Shown one piece after another: positions 50,881-61,570 of a stretch of DNA of 64,000 bases. The DNA is from Hetaerina americana (Eukaryota; Arthropoda; Insecta; Odonata; Calopterygidae): positions 52,082,857 through 52,146,856 of the forward strand of contig JAKTNV010000003.1 in the NCBI GenBank assembly GCA_022747635.1, in the 5' to 3' direction. A program made the translations under genes and the position numbers. The notes beneath the pieces were generated by a model, which did no database searches, had not been told where the DNA came from, and saw nothing but the letters and a program-made list of their open reading frames with translations. Position 1 is the stretch's first letter. The number at the start of each line of letters is the position of its first letter.

Positions 50881-51101
50881 CAACCCTTTTCCCCTTCCCT
50901 AACTAGAGCTCTCACCATCAAGAGATCTCGGTACACGGCAACCCTTTCAGGGTCAGGGACTTTCCCCTTTCACCTCCACCCTTCACCCGCGCGTCTCTTC
51001 CCATTTTCCCGGAGGTCTACTTCATCTCATCGCATGCGTCTGCGAGAGGAGATATGGAGAGAGAGAGAGAGAGGGAGGCTAGGGATGGAGAGAGAGAGGG
51101 G
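50860..51101 (+). other. candidate first exon ending at a strong splice donor
   Basis: Downstream of the TATA-like box a GC-rich stretch of about 240 bp ends at GGGG followed by GTGAGT (51102-51107), a near-consensus U2 donor. An open frame runs through it (from the ATG at 50867, starting MIPVSQPFS) but has low-complexity Glu/Arg at the end from GA repeats and no signal peptide or domain. It may be 5' UTR. The rest of the gene would lie to the right and was not identified. Confidence 0.3.
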
Positions 51102-51109
51102 GTGAGTCG

Positions 51110-54100
51110 CATCTTACCACAGCGAATCCGTTTCCTTGCCAACGTCAACCCTTTCGTTGGAGATAAGCTGCGCCGGTTGAAAAAATTCTCCAACGATAAG
51201 CGATGGAAATGGAGATGCACGAGGTGATTCGCCTCTTGGTCCTACGTGGGGGAGGAGGAGGGAGGAAAAGGGTGGAGCAGAGTCGGGAGTTGGGGCTTTT
51301 AGCAAGCAAAACCGCCATTTCCTCCTCGATGAACCCATTTTAAATTTTGCTCTAACTTATTTCCGATGTTTCTGACATCTCCGTTTTTCTCTGAATCTGC
51401 ACGAGTACTCACAATATCAATGCGCAAAATCTTTAGATGGACCAAGGACTTTCCTTGCCTATACGTTTCCGTCACGTTTAGTGAAGGAATGAAAATGCTA
51501 ACCTTGAAGTGAGTGCACCAAAACCCTTAAATTGTTAATTACTGACGATGTAGCTTCTACTTTACCACTGAGATCTTTCAGATACCACGGATGAAATTTA
51601 TTTCACGTGACAGGAGTTAATGAATACATAATGTCCTCGTGAGGAATGCCTTTCACTTAGTCAAAGGATTTATCACCAAGCCGTCATCCCGCAGAATGCG
51701 CTGAAGTTCTATTAGTTTATGTAAGGATGTTAAATGCGATGATACGAATTAAGGTGAACCTCCTCCAAAATACCTAGTCTTGAGATTTATCTGAGCAAAC
51801 AAATAGAATCTAAATAAATGCCAGGACCAGGAGTTTTCAGTTCATTTGCAACCATGGCTAATTTATTTCTCCTTTTTGTTATTTCGACTTTAACTTCGTT
51901 CGTCTTTTTCTTCTTCTTCTTCGTCTGTTCTTTCGACTTTAACTTCGTTCTTTTCCTTTAACTTCGTCATTTACCTTTAAGACAATATTTCTGTAAAACA
52001 TTACGGAGGAGTTTTAAAGGAAACAATAAAAAAGGGGGTTAATACAATAAATGAATAGAGTGGTTTAGATTCTTAATTAACTTTATTTTAATTTAAGTGG
52101 GATATATTTATAAAGTACTACTCACGTCCAGAAATAGCGGAACCGTCTTAGTGTTCTCGTATGTCTCCAAATTCACTAGTTTAAGGAAGTTATATTTTTG
52201 GTTAGGCTATGGATATAACAGTTAATTGGACCGCAAAATCCTTGCACAATCCGCACAATACTTGCAGGGCTCCGGCTACGGAGTATATCCCCATTCTAGT
52301 TTAATCGCAAAATTATTTAATCATTATTTGGCGCATGTATCAAAAATCTTAAACTCACTTGACTTCTCAAATGGGTTCCAAGAAGTGTAACGATATTCTT
52401 TTGTCGCGCCCTCATTTAAAATTAAATTCAGTGGAAAGAGTTAGAGATCTGTATTCATTGAAGAATAATTGGTGAAAAAAATTATGGAGTGAAAAAAAAG
52501 AGGGACTACTCATAATTCCACTTTATCAAGCTTGAAGTATTTTCGTTCGTTTATAAAAAATATTGTAACTTCTTTGTTGACTGCCTTTCTTATAAAACCA
52601 TTACCATTATTTTTGCTTAATTTCTTTAAAAGCTTTTAGGGATCTGGCCTAAATTCTCCTCTTATTTCTTTCTTAATTAACCGCATTGCCATAAATACAC
52701 ATAATCCCTTGAGGACCTTCTCAAGAGCTTTAACCTTAGACACATTTCTGCGCAAAAATTCCATTTTTATTTAAGAAAGATGGCCTCTGTGCTTTAATTC
52801 AAGTGAAATTATCTTCAGGAGTTAAACAGTTGACTTGACGGTGATAATTTTGTTGAAATGTGAATAGAAGTGTTAAAAATTTATGTCATGTACCTAATGA
52901 AAAAGTCAAAAATTATCTAAAAAGATCTATTGTAATTCCCCATACTTCCTGTGAAATCGTTTCCAATGTCGCAGTCCTTGAAATAGCTGGACAAAGTTTA
53001 AAACTTCGTAAAATGAGAGAATACTGAAGCTATTTCTACAGGTATATTATCCTCATAGGAAGTATTTCTTAACATACGTAGACGATGTTTAATTTTGCTT
53101 AATATATTGCTTATTTAATCAAGGGATATTATAATTAGAGTGCTCTTTTAAAAATTGTATAATAATCAGCATGTGAAGGTATCTATTGACCTATGTCGTC
53201 TTTTTTATTTAGCTAATTATTAGCTATTGTCTTTGCGAATTGATATAGTATTACGTATTTACTTTGAAAAAATTAGAAATCCATCAGAATTTAGAGGATG
53301 AGTAAAGAAATATTGCCAAAATCAGATTTTTCTCTATTAAATTGCTCTAAATAAATAGTTATAAATAAATAGAGAGTCAGCATCTTTTGACCTTCATATT
53401 TAAGTAAATTATAATCCTTCTAAAGACTCTTAGAGTAAATAGGAAATGAATATCTTATTTTCTGGTCGGTTGATAACTGTGAAAGCTGCTTTCAGCTTTT
53501 AGCTTTTAGCTTTCAGCTAAATATTTTTCGAGCTCTTAGCGTTGCAATTAAAAAAAAAAGAATTACTCTCATCTAGGTTCTCAAAATTAAATGGCATAGA
53601 TGCAATAATTTAAGCTTCATTGAATCTAAAGGCAATGATTTTTAAGTTGTGGTAAAAAATAATCTGGGAATTATCATGAATAGTTAATTCCTGGTCGTTT
53701 AACTTTCATTCAAAGATTTCTTAATATATTTTGTGACATAAACAATTTTTTCGAAACAATGAATTTAACAGACATGAACATTATCAGTGAAATTAGAGTT
53801 ATACTACGGTTTCAATGATAGCTTTTGCTTAATTTGGATGTTTTATCACTGTATTGAAAATTTCAATGCGATTGGAATTGAGTGGCACAACGGTGGAATA
53901 AGTCTTTGCAATGCATTCCATTCAAATCTTTCTTTGGACACATTTCATCGATAAACATACATTAAACTCATCATTTATTTCCCATTACATGAACGCATTG
54001 GTCATAAATCTTAAGGAAACTAAATATACTCTGTAGTATGAGGAAAGAGAGGGACATATTTCAAGAAAAATTGAGTGAAGCGATTAATTACCTTGAAACA

Positions 54101-55534
54101 TGAGCTAAGATGAGATTTTGTGTGCAAGCAATGAGAACGTAGGAGAGGGGAGAAGGCATAGAGGGCTCCATTTCCATAATTACCACTTACACTGCGTGAA
54201 GTCGTCCTTTGACAGACACAATTTTCAAGATTAAACTAAGTCGTATCAAATTGAAAAGATAATATTAGTAGAGTGACAAGACTACGTGCAATGATAAGAG
54301 CCAATGAAAACAACTGAATTGTGACGGGGGTTAAATCAGATGAAAACTCAATAACTCAGCTTTATGGAATATAAATTTCTGAGCGATTTATTCACACTGT
54401 GTAATCATGATACTGGTTTTAATGCACACTTTTGTTAGTATTAGTTAAAACAATGACATTTCCTTTGCTGTCACATGCGACCACAGTCCACTAAACTTTA
54501 TTTATTGCTTAATTTAAAATATTTCTATGATTTTATTTAAAAAGGATTTTGAACTGCAATAGACCCAGGTATTTTTGGGAAGAGGGGAGGAGTAGATTAC
54601 CTTGAGATATTAGGAGAATGGAACAGTAAACTTTACCGCATGGAAATAAATAAAGTGATAGGATGGGAAATAGAGGAATATGGTAAATAAGTAGATGGGC
54701 AAATTGTAGCATGATATTGGAAACTATTAGAAACTAGAATCTTCTTTGAGAGACCAAGAGCGAGAAAGAGTTATTTTGGAAAGCATGAATGAATTTGAAA
54801 CTATGGGAAAGGCATTGTTTAAACGTGGGAATCGTGCGGAGAGATAGAGTTTTGTCCAGAAAGACTAATAAATAATAAGCATCTGTTTTCAGTAATTCAA
54901 CAAAATATTCTTGAGTATGGTTAATAACCTACTATCATTATTTGAATACTAATAAACACAATTAAGAATTTGATTTATTTCCAAAGGAAATACTTATTGA
55001 ACATGAAATTTCTAGGACCGTCTTAAATTTAATTATAACCTACAAATATTATTAACCAACGATAGTGATAAGAAGTCCACCCATCATAGAGATTAGAAGT
55101 ATTATGATATTATGAACACATAAGGAGAAAATAATAGACCGTAAGTTTTTCTAAATATTACACCGGTATTTTCCATCCTTTACCTTCATAAATATATCTA
55201 ATTAATACATGTACTTGCACTCATAATAACTGATTTGCATTACGAATCTATTAGTAGATATTCTCTTTTTTATGACTGTTTTCTTTAAAGCGCACCTTTA
55301 ATTTTTTTGAAATCTCATCCTTCAAAGATGAAGAAGTGGCTTGATGAATGGATGAATATGAAATTCTAAAATGTGCTTTAGGAAAGCTTCATCTCTAATA
55401 GTTCCCATTTTTCATTCGTATCTTTGTACTGTTGTGGGAAATGGAACCATTATAACTTTAACGGTCTAACGATAATACTAAATCTGTCTCCGTAACATAC
55501 TAACATATAATTTGAAATGACATTCTGACGTATT
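51110..55534. other. GC-rich island tail, then AT-rich non-coding DNA
   Basis: CpG-rich to about 51340. Beyond that the DNA is AT-rich, with minor repeats: TTTCGACTTTAACTTCGTTC at 51882-51901 and again at 51931-51950, and a heptamer array (AGCTTTT/AGCTTTC) at 53484-53518. No gene was recognised. Confidence 0.4.
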
Positions 55535-55608
55535 TTGTCCACGATTGTGTCCATCCAAAAACCTACCTTAACGGGTAGATTACCTTATAATAATAATAAT
55601 TCTCACGT
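55535..55608 (+). mobile_element. RTE LINE 3' terminus, about 70 bp
   Basis: GTGTCCATCCAAAAACCTACCTTAACGGGTAGATTACC, ending in (TAA)n at 55592-55602, matches the ends at 2000-2040, 45340 and 42187. Only the terminal stem-loop and tail survive, as expected of an extremely 5'-truncated insertion. Confidence 0.6.
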
Positions 55609-57599
55609 ACCTGGTTTGGTTGCGCCCATCTTATTTAACTTATTATCAATTTTCCAAGCAATTTTATACCCAGTTGGTTAAATAATCGGTACATCTCAAT
55701 AAGGAATAGCGTACAAGTAGTCATTTTGATTCACTTCGCTGTTTAGGGTGGCAAGAGGAATTATGATTTTGTTTTAAAACTTGAGGTAGATGAAAATGGA
55801 TTCCAGCGAGACAACGAGCACGTGGTAAATCATGCCGTCTGATTTACGATCTGGAGAAATATACGCTCTCTGTCTGAAGCAGGCAGTGAGCCACAAAACA
55901 CAGGAGATATGGGGAGTTGCTTTTTATTTCTGCCTAGCCATATGATGCGGAAGCTAGCAGTACCTACTTATCCAAGAGTGGAGACCGCGGAAGCCACAAA
56001 AAACTCACGGCACAAAGGTTTGGTTAACTGGAGAAAAAAAAATTATAGCTGGTCATAATATCAGTCTGCTTTTCTTTAATTTAGTACAAAATATTTTCAT
56101 TCACAGTTATTTTACTCACTTTGTGATACCATCTTCAGTGCAACTTGCCATTTCTCCGTCGCGTTATTTTGCTAATGAAGGTCGCATTAAAGAGGTAGTG
56201 TAATACTTAACTCTACCAAAATATTTCAAAGATTAATACATGATATTGCACTCATATTGAACTTTAAGTATTAGCACATATGGAATTCTCAACAAGAGTT
56301 AGAGGTAGTGCTTTACCGATGAAACATTATAACATAAAACGTCAGCTAAAATTTAATCGTTCCCAGGCCAGTATTGGTCTTGGTAACGTCGGTAAGCTAT
56401 CGCTTTTCATCGGTTATATTAAGCCCTGAGATAGAGGAAATGGAAGGTGACAGAACACCAGGGAAATATATAGGAGCATACTTGGAATATGAAATACTGC
56501 CTATTTCTTAACGGCTCTTCAGGTGACAAAGTGGCCAAAATTGTACGGGTGATAAAAAATATACCATCTGTTGGGTACGTTTTGTTGACAGTCCTCGCAG
56601 TCGGCTATATGATTGTTTTTGCCTTTTAACACGAGAAAAATATGACAGGCAGCACTGAAATTAAGATCCCGGCATTTTTTATCTCAATTTTTTTCCTGGC
56701 ACCAGGTAGAGCTGTTGCTTAGAACTGCTGTTTTTATCGGTATAACGAAATAATCGCGTTAAAAACTAAAGAGTACATAAGATGAAATATCTAAGCATCC
56801 GATTTCAGAACGCTTAGGTCAAGTACTTGGAAATCTCAAAGAACGATTTAATTCAGAGGCAAGAGGCATCGACTTCATTCCTCCAATATATTTTCCATGA
56901 GTTGATAGATCCTATTTGACCGGTGGAGTTAAACATTTCTGCATCAAGTGCCCCTAACGTGACCGATGCCGAGTAAAATGGGAATCTTTTCTCGTGTTTC
57001 GCGTATTCTCTCCAGCGCCTTTGTCCAAGTGTTTCAACTATTACCCTTATTCTATTCCTATCCTTGAATGGACTACATCCCCATTCTCTCCCCTTTTCAT
57101 TAACCCCGTTTGCTAAGGTCTCCCTTTCACCGTCTTGTACTGACAAATAATCCCCTTTTTATCTATTTCCTTTCCTCTTCTCGTCCTTGATTGCCTACCT
57201 TCCGCCTCAATTTGGCTAATTTACCTTCTACTGCTCTTCCTGTCTTTCATTTCTCACTCCTGGGTATTTCGCCGTTCTCCTTTCCAAATTCTAGCGCGTC
57301 ATTTCTCGCATATGCCTCCTCCTTTCCACGCGTAGCTAAGTAAAGGCTAAACTAAAATTGAGCAGAGTGCTATTTATAAAGCTTCTAGTTTCAAATAGGC
57401 ATTGACAGCCTGACTACTCTGTTGTAGATTTCTGCCTATAATTATTGCTGGAACTTCGGGTGTAATGCTTAGTGTGTTGAAAATCTGGTCTAAAGCAGCC
57501 CCTTACTAAATTTGCCTAATATAATTGAAATTAACTTGCATCAACGTATATCGAACAAAAATATCTCGCGCGCGAGCGCACACATTGTCGTATGTATGT
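55609..57599. other. non-coding DNA without recognised features
   Basis: The minus-strand open frame 57146-56853 (97 codons) has no recognised domain. The remainder is AT-rich. Confidence 0.35.
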
Positions 57600-57835
57600 A
57601 TATATTTACACACACACATAATGTATACGAAGTTAGCACTAGCGAAAAAAATACCGTAACACACAAAAAAAGGAAAGTAACTCACACGTATTCGAATTTC
57701 CGGTGAACAAGTCAACTTTCTCAACAAAGAGAAGGAAGGAACTCAATGTTCCAATGCTTTTGTTTCTGTTCGTTAGTGCTGACTTCATGTACATTATTAT
57801 TCAGATCCGTGATACTTTCCGTGAGAGATATGAAA
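57600..57835. repeat. inverted pair of Penelope-like terminal repeats
   Basis: Minus strand 57720-57612 reads, in order, GGAAATTCGAATACGTGTGAGT, CTTTTTTTGTGTG and GCTAGTGCTAACTTCGTATACATTATG. Plus strand 57741-57830 repeats the later part: TTTTGTTTCTG, TTAGTGCTGACTTCATGTACATTATTATTC, ATCCGTGATACTTTCCGTGAGAG. The two copies therefore face each other. A third copy follows the endonuclease at 58634-58790. Inverted or tandem terminal repeats are characteristic of Penelope-like elements. Confidence 0.5.
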
Positions 57836-58110
57836 GAAAGAAAAAGAATCCGGAGACATGATAACACTCCCAAACCTTCCTCCACCGCAGAAACCTACTC
57901 TCTTTCAATTTTCTCCACATACATACAGATCTCCTCAAATCAAAAAATCCATTCCTTAAATCCCCGCCCCGTCCCAAAGCCATTCCCATGCCCTGCAATA
58001 AACTTAGATGAAAAACATTTCCTATTTTCAAAATCTCAATCCCATTCATCTCCCACCCCCTTTTTAAATCTCTCCCACCAATTCCCTACTGCTCATATTC
58101 TTCCAGATAT

Positions 58111-58345
58111 GTAGTTTATCTTATGAAGTGCCAACTTTGCATTGCCTTTTATATTGGACAGTGTAACACACCCCTCAATATTAGAATCTATAACCACCGG
58201 GCTTCATGCTAGAATTCTTCCCTGATTGGGGTGGTCCCAATCCCAAAACACGCCCTTGAACACAACACTCCCTATGATAAATGCCATAGTGTTTCTATTT
58301 CAGCATCTCTCTCACCCTCTGACCCTCCACTCAAACTCTGAGCAG
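58111..58345 (+). pseudogene. GIY-YIG endonuclease domain of a Penelope-like element
   Basis: Frame from 58111 reads VVYLMKCQLCIAFYIGQ, then LNIRIYNHR, a TAG at 58210-58212, then SSLIGVVPIPKHALEHNTP. The YL..C..C.AFYIGQ block with downstream R...H and KH.LEH is the GIY-YIG signature with the paired cysteines found in Penelope-like endonucleases. The enzyme nicks target DNA for insertion. The in-frame stop and missing reverse transcriptase show that it is inactive. Confidence 0.75.
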
Positions 58346-58589
58346 TAGAGCAAGCTTTTATATGGCTCCTGGATTCCTGGAAATAACCAGATATTAATTT
58401 TAGGCAATAATTATCCCATATTTTCTCATATTTTCATCTCCTCTCCGCTCCCAACACCTTCCATATTATTCCTACACTTCTAAAAATTCCCCTCCCAACT
58501 CTTCCCCTCGCAAAAATTTCTCCACCTTCCCCTTCCATCCAGTGTTTTCAACCCCTTCTGTTATATCATTTTCCTCAGTTCCTTCCTTC

Positions 58590-58633
58590 TCTTCCTTGAG
58601 AAAGGTGGTTTTTACCACCTTTCTCAAGGAAGA
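58590..58633. repeat. 20-bp perfect hairpin
   Basis: TCTTCCTTGAGAAAGGTGGT (58590-58609) and its exact reverse complement (58614-58633) flank a TTTT loop. It sits immediately before the hammerhead-like segment of the Penelope-like element. Confidence 0.95.
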
Positions 58634-58680
58634 CTGAAGAAAGGTGTCTTTTGCCACCAAAAATTCGAAAACTAGGGAGT
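58634..58680 (+). ncRNA. hammerhead-like segment of the Penelope-like element
   Basis: CTGAAGA at 58634-58640 matches the CUGANGA core. GGTG (58643-58646) can pair with CACC (58655-58658), then AAAAATTC replaces the expected GAAA box. Extra A residues between core and stem and the lost G make activity doubtful. Position in the terminal repeat agrees with the hammerhead motifs described for Penelope-like elements. Confidence 0.35.
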
Positions 58681-58990
58681 TTCTTTTCTTTTTTGTTTTT
58701 CCGTGTTTTTGTCCTTATTCCCTTGTGCCAACTTCTAATACATTATTATTAACATCCGTGAGAATTTCGCGTAAGTTATATGTATATTATTTAGTGCCAT
58801 GTCAATGGAAATAATTTTTACTTTTACTAATTAGTTATTTGCTTTTTGAAAGTTCAAGGTTAGGTATTGTAGTTCTTTTCTTTGCCTTCCAACAGCTGCT
58901 CTTTCTGACTGGTTGTTTTTGTCTGTAATATATTCTACAATATTACCCATGGAACATTTTAGAATTAAAGCGAAATAAACGTTATTCTAT

Positions 58991-60880
58991 TTCATTTCCT
59001 CTTCCAGTCCCAACCTATTTTTTCCCTATTCTCTCTCACTTATTTCTCCCCTTTTTCACACCCAAGCCTTCACATAGGTGTCGGAATGGGTACTCTTGAC
59101 TTTATTTTATCCTCTCCTCACGCCTCCGCCTCGGCCGTTGATTCCCGTCCATACCCATTTTCAGAGTGGCTCTTGGGAAGGGCGGAGGGAGGGTGGGGTT
59201 AGTCTTACGGACAAAAAATAAGGAGCGGTGGATGAGGGGGAGAAAGAAATATAAGGGAAGGCCTTCCCGGCCTGGCCGTTCCTTTTTGAAAGGGGGGATG
59301 TTTTTGGGGGAGGGATAAGAATTGGCAGTGGTGAGAGGGATGGATTTCTTTTTTTCCTGTTGGGAAGGAGAAGGTGGTGGGCGAGGAGCGATGGGAATGG
59401 AAGGAGAAGGGGTGGCGTGGGAGCGACCGGAGAAGGTGCGTTATTTTTTGCGGTGCGGATGTGATGGAGTTGGATCGAGTTTTAGAGTGCAGAGGTAGGT
59501 CTAAAGTTAGCATTCATTTGTTATTAATCCGCGGAAGTGTTTCCACAAACCTTCCCGGGTGAGCTAACACGATCATCAGTTTGAGAGTAAGATTACAAAG
59601 TTTTTCAGTTGTGCAGCTTTCCTTCCAGAAAAGTTTCAATGATGATGTATTGAACCTGTAATGGTTTCCAAAATACTCCTCGGTATCCCAAGTACCAAAG
59701 GTACAGAATCGCGCCAAAATGTCCATTGATTATACATTAATAAAACTCGATTTTTTGTGGACTTGAATGATCTCCAATGGTGACCTCTGACTCCTTTAGA
59801 GTATTAATTGCTTTAAAATGATGAGCACCGCTCGAAAAATGTCAGGCATTAGTATTCTCCAAGAGCCTTTGTCATCAACTTATGATGCTGCAAATATAGG
59901 TTTGTAATACAATTATCATTCACATTCTCAGGATTTTAATAAGGATTAAAATGAATCTATTTCACCCTGTATTAAGTGATGTTTTGATTTCAAAGCAGTA
60001 ATGACTTGTAATTCTCAATTTTAAATGCTCTCCTTTTCTCCAGTGATATTTATGCTAAAACACATTGATATTAATGTTTTATTCTAGTAATATTGCACGT
60101 CGTAGTGCATGAATATGTCGCAAAGTCACAAGTGAAATATGGTTAACGGCTTTATTTTGATTATAACGCATACAAAACTTGATTTTTATGACAAAATCAA
60201 ATTATATGAAGAAGGGAGATGCATAGTACAAATGTGCAAATAAACCCGCTAGACTTTTGAAGAGCATTATTGGATTATTTTGGGAATGAATAAAAATTTA
60301 AGGAAGTCTAAATTTATCTATTTATACCTCTCAAATGTGGCGAGTTCTTGGTGTCGACCCCAAAAAACCATAGCTAAAGAAATTCATGAGAAACAGAGAA
60401 TATACAAAGGTCTTGAAAAATTTCAGTGAACGAAATAATTCGCGTATCATACTCATTGTGCAATATACGACGGCAATACACTAAATTTTTTTGAAGACTG
60501 AATGCTGGATTTAATTAACACAAGAGTGCTCTTAGAGGTAAATCGCCAGGGAAATATTTTGGTGGGTATATAATGCATCCCGCACTACCTCAGTCTGTCA
60601 GAAAATGGGAAGAACATTATAGACATATCTGCCAAATAGAAAAATTACGAGTCTTTTGCCTCTTATACTTAATGGGAGGTGTCTCAACCGCCCTACCACA
60701 GGTGTATAACCTTCCTGCGGTTTGCATTATATTGCATACATGTAAGTATAGTGTGGCAGAATGATAAGTAATATTCACGCGGGATAAGGGCATAACCAGT
60801 TTCCAGTCATCTTGTAAACTTTGTAACTCTAAGATAATCCTCAAAGGAAGGAGTTTTTGTTGACCTCTCGTTCGTCTGAA
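58991..60880. other. GC-rich patch then AT-rich DNA, no gene recognised
   Basis: 59090-59560 is GC-rich with pyrimidine- and purine-rich runs. The open frame 59513-59205 on the minus strand is low-complexity Pro/Ser/His. The rest is AT-rich. Confidence 0.35.
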
Positions 60881-61093
60881 AAGCTAACTTTCAAGGATTA
60901 ATGTTTATCACAACATTGTCGTCGTCCATCCACTGTTTAAAAACCAGCGCCGTTGCCGGGAGACGCCCTTGATCTTGCGTCACTTCTTTCCTTTGGCACA
61001 CGAATTTCCTTGCTGCAAGCATTCTCTTTGACTGCAAGATTCCGTGGTAACTGAGAAGATGGGGTCGAAACTTGGAAAGGGCGCGCTCGCGTA

Positions 61094-61136
<43 letters not shown>

Positions 61137-61570
61137 AGAGGCTAATTTCAAAGGGAAACTCTAGAGGGATTATCCCCTCGACGAACGGTGTAATCGGATC
61201 TACGAGAACACATCCAAGGGCGTCCAAGCAAGACGCTGCGAGCATAGGGTGGGAGGGATATGAGAAGCCGTGTTAGGGATTAGGCAAAACAGAGGCGAAA
61301 GGCAACGAATTTATGGGTTGTTGTAGACAAGGCTACCAGCGCTCAAAGTAACAACTGGGACATAACCGGTACTGTCGACTCGGGGACAATGAATGAGGAA
61401 CTAGTGTGGTCCTAGGTTGTTTCTCCTCCTGCCTTTCTCTAACAGCCCTCTTAGGCAGCTTCGATGATTTTGGAGTGAGCAGATGGCGTGAAACGAAGAT
61501 TTCGCGTCGAGTTTTCTGCTTATAGATAATGAAGCGGAGATTTGATTTCAGGTTTCGGAGAAAATGGAAC
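60881..61570. other. moderately CpG-rich region, unassigned
   Basis: Open frames on the minus strand cross the GT microsatellite and encode artefactual Thr-His runs. No domain was recognised. Confidence 0.35.
61097..61135. repeat. (GT)n microsatellite
   Basis: About 19 uninterrupted GT units following GCGCGCTCGCGTACTC. Confidence 0.97.

Larger units (their letters stand above)
57836..58990 (+). mobile_element. 3' part of a Penelope-like element
   Basis: Contains a linker (57890-58110), a GIY-YIG endonuclease remnant (58111-58345), a hairpin and hammerhead-like segment (58590-58680), and a terminal region sharing TACATTATTATT, CATCCGTGAGAATTTCGCG with the flanking repeats. It ends near AGCGAAATAAACG at about 58970-58981. 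No reverse transcriptase domain was found, so the 5' portion is deleted. Confidence 0.6.

Noticed and set aside
60891..61245. Thr-His repeat proteins on the minus strand
   Set aside because: They arise from the GT microsatellite at 61097-61135.
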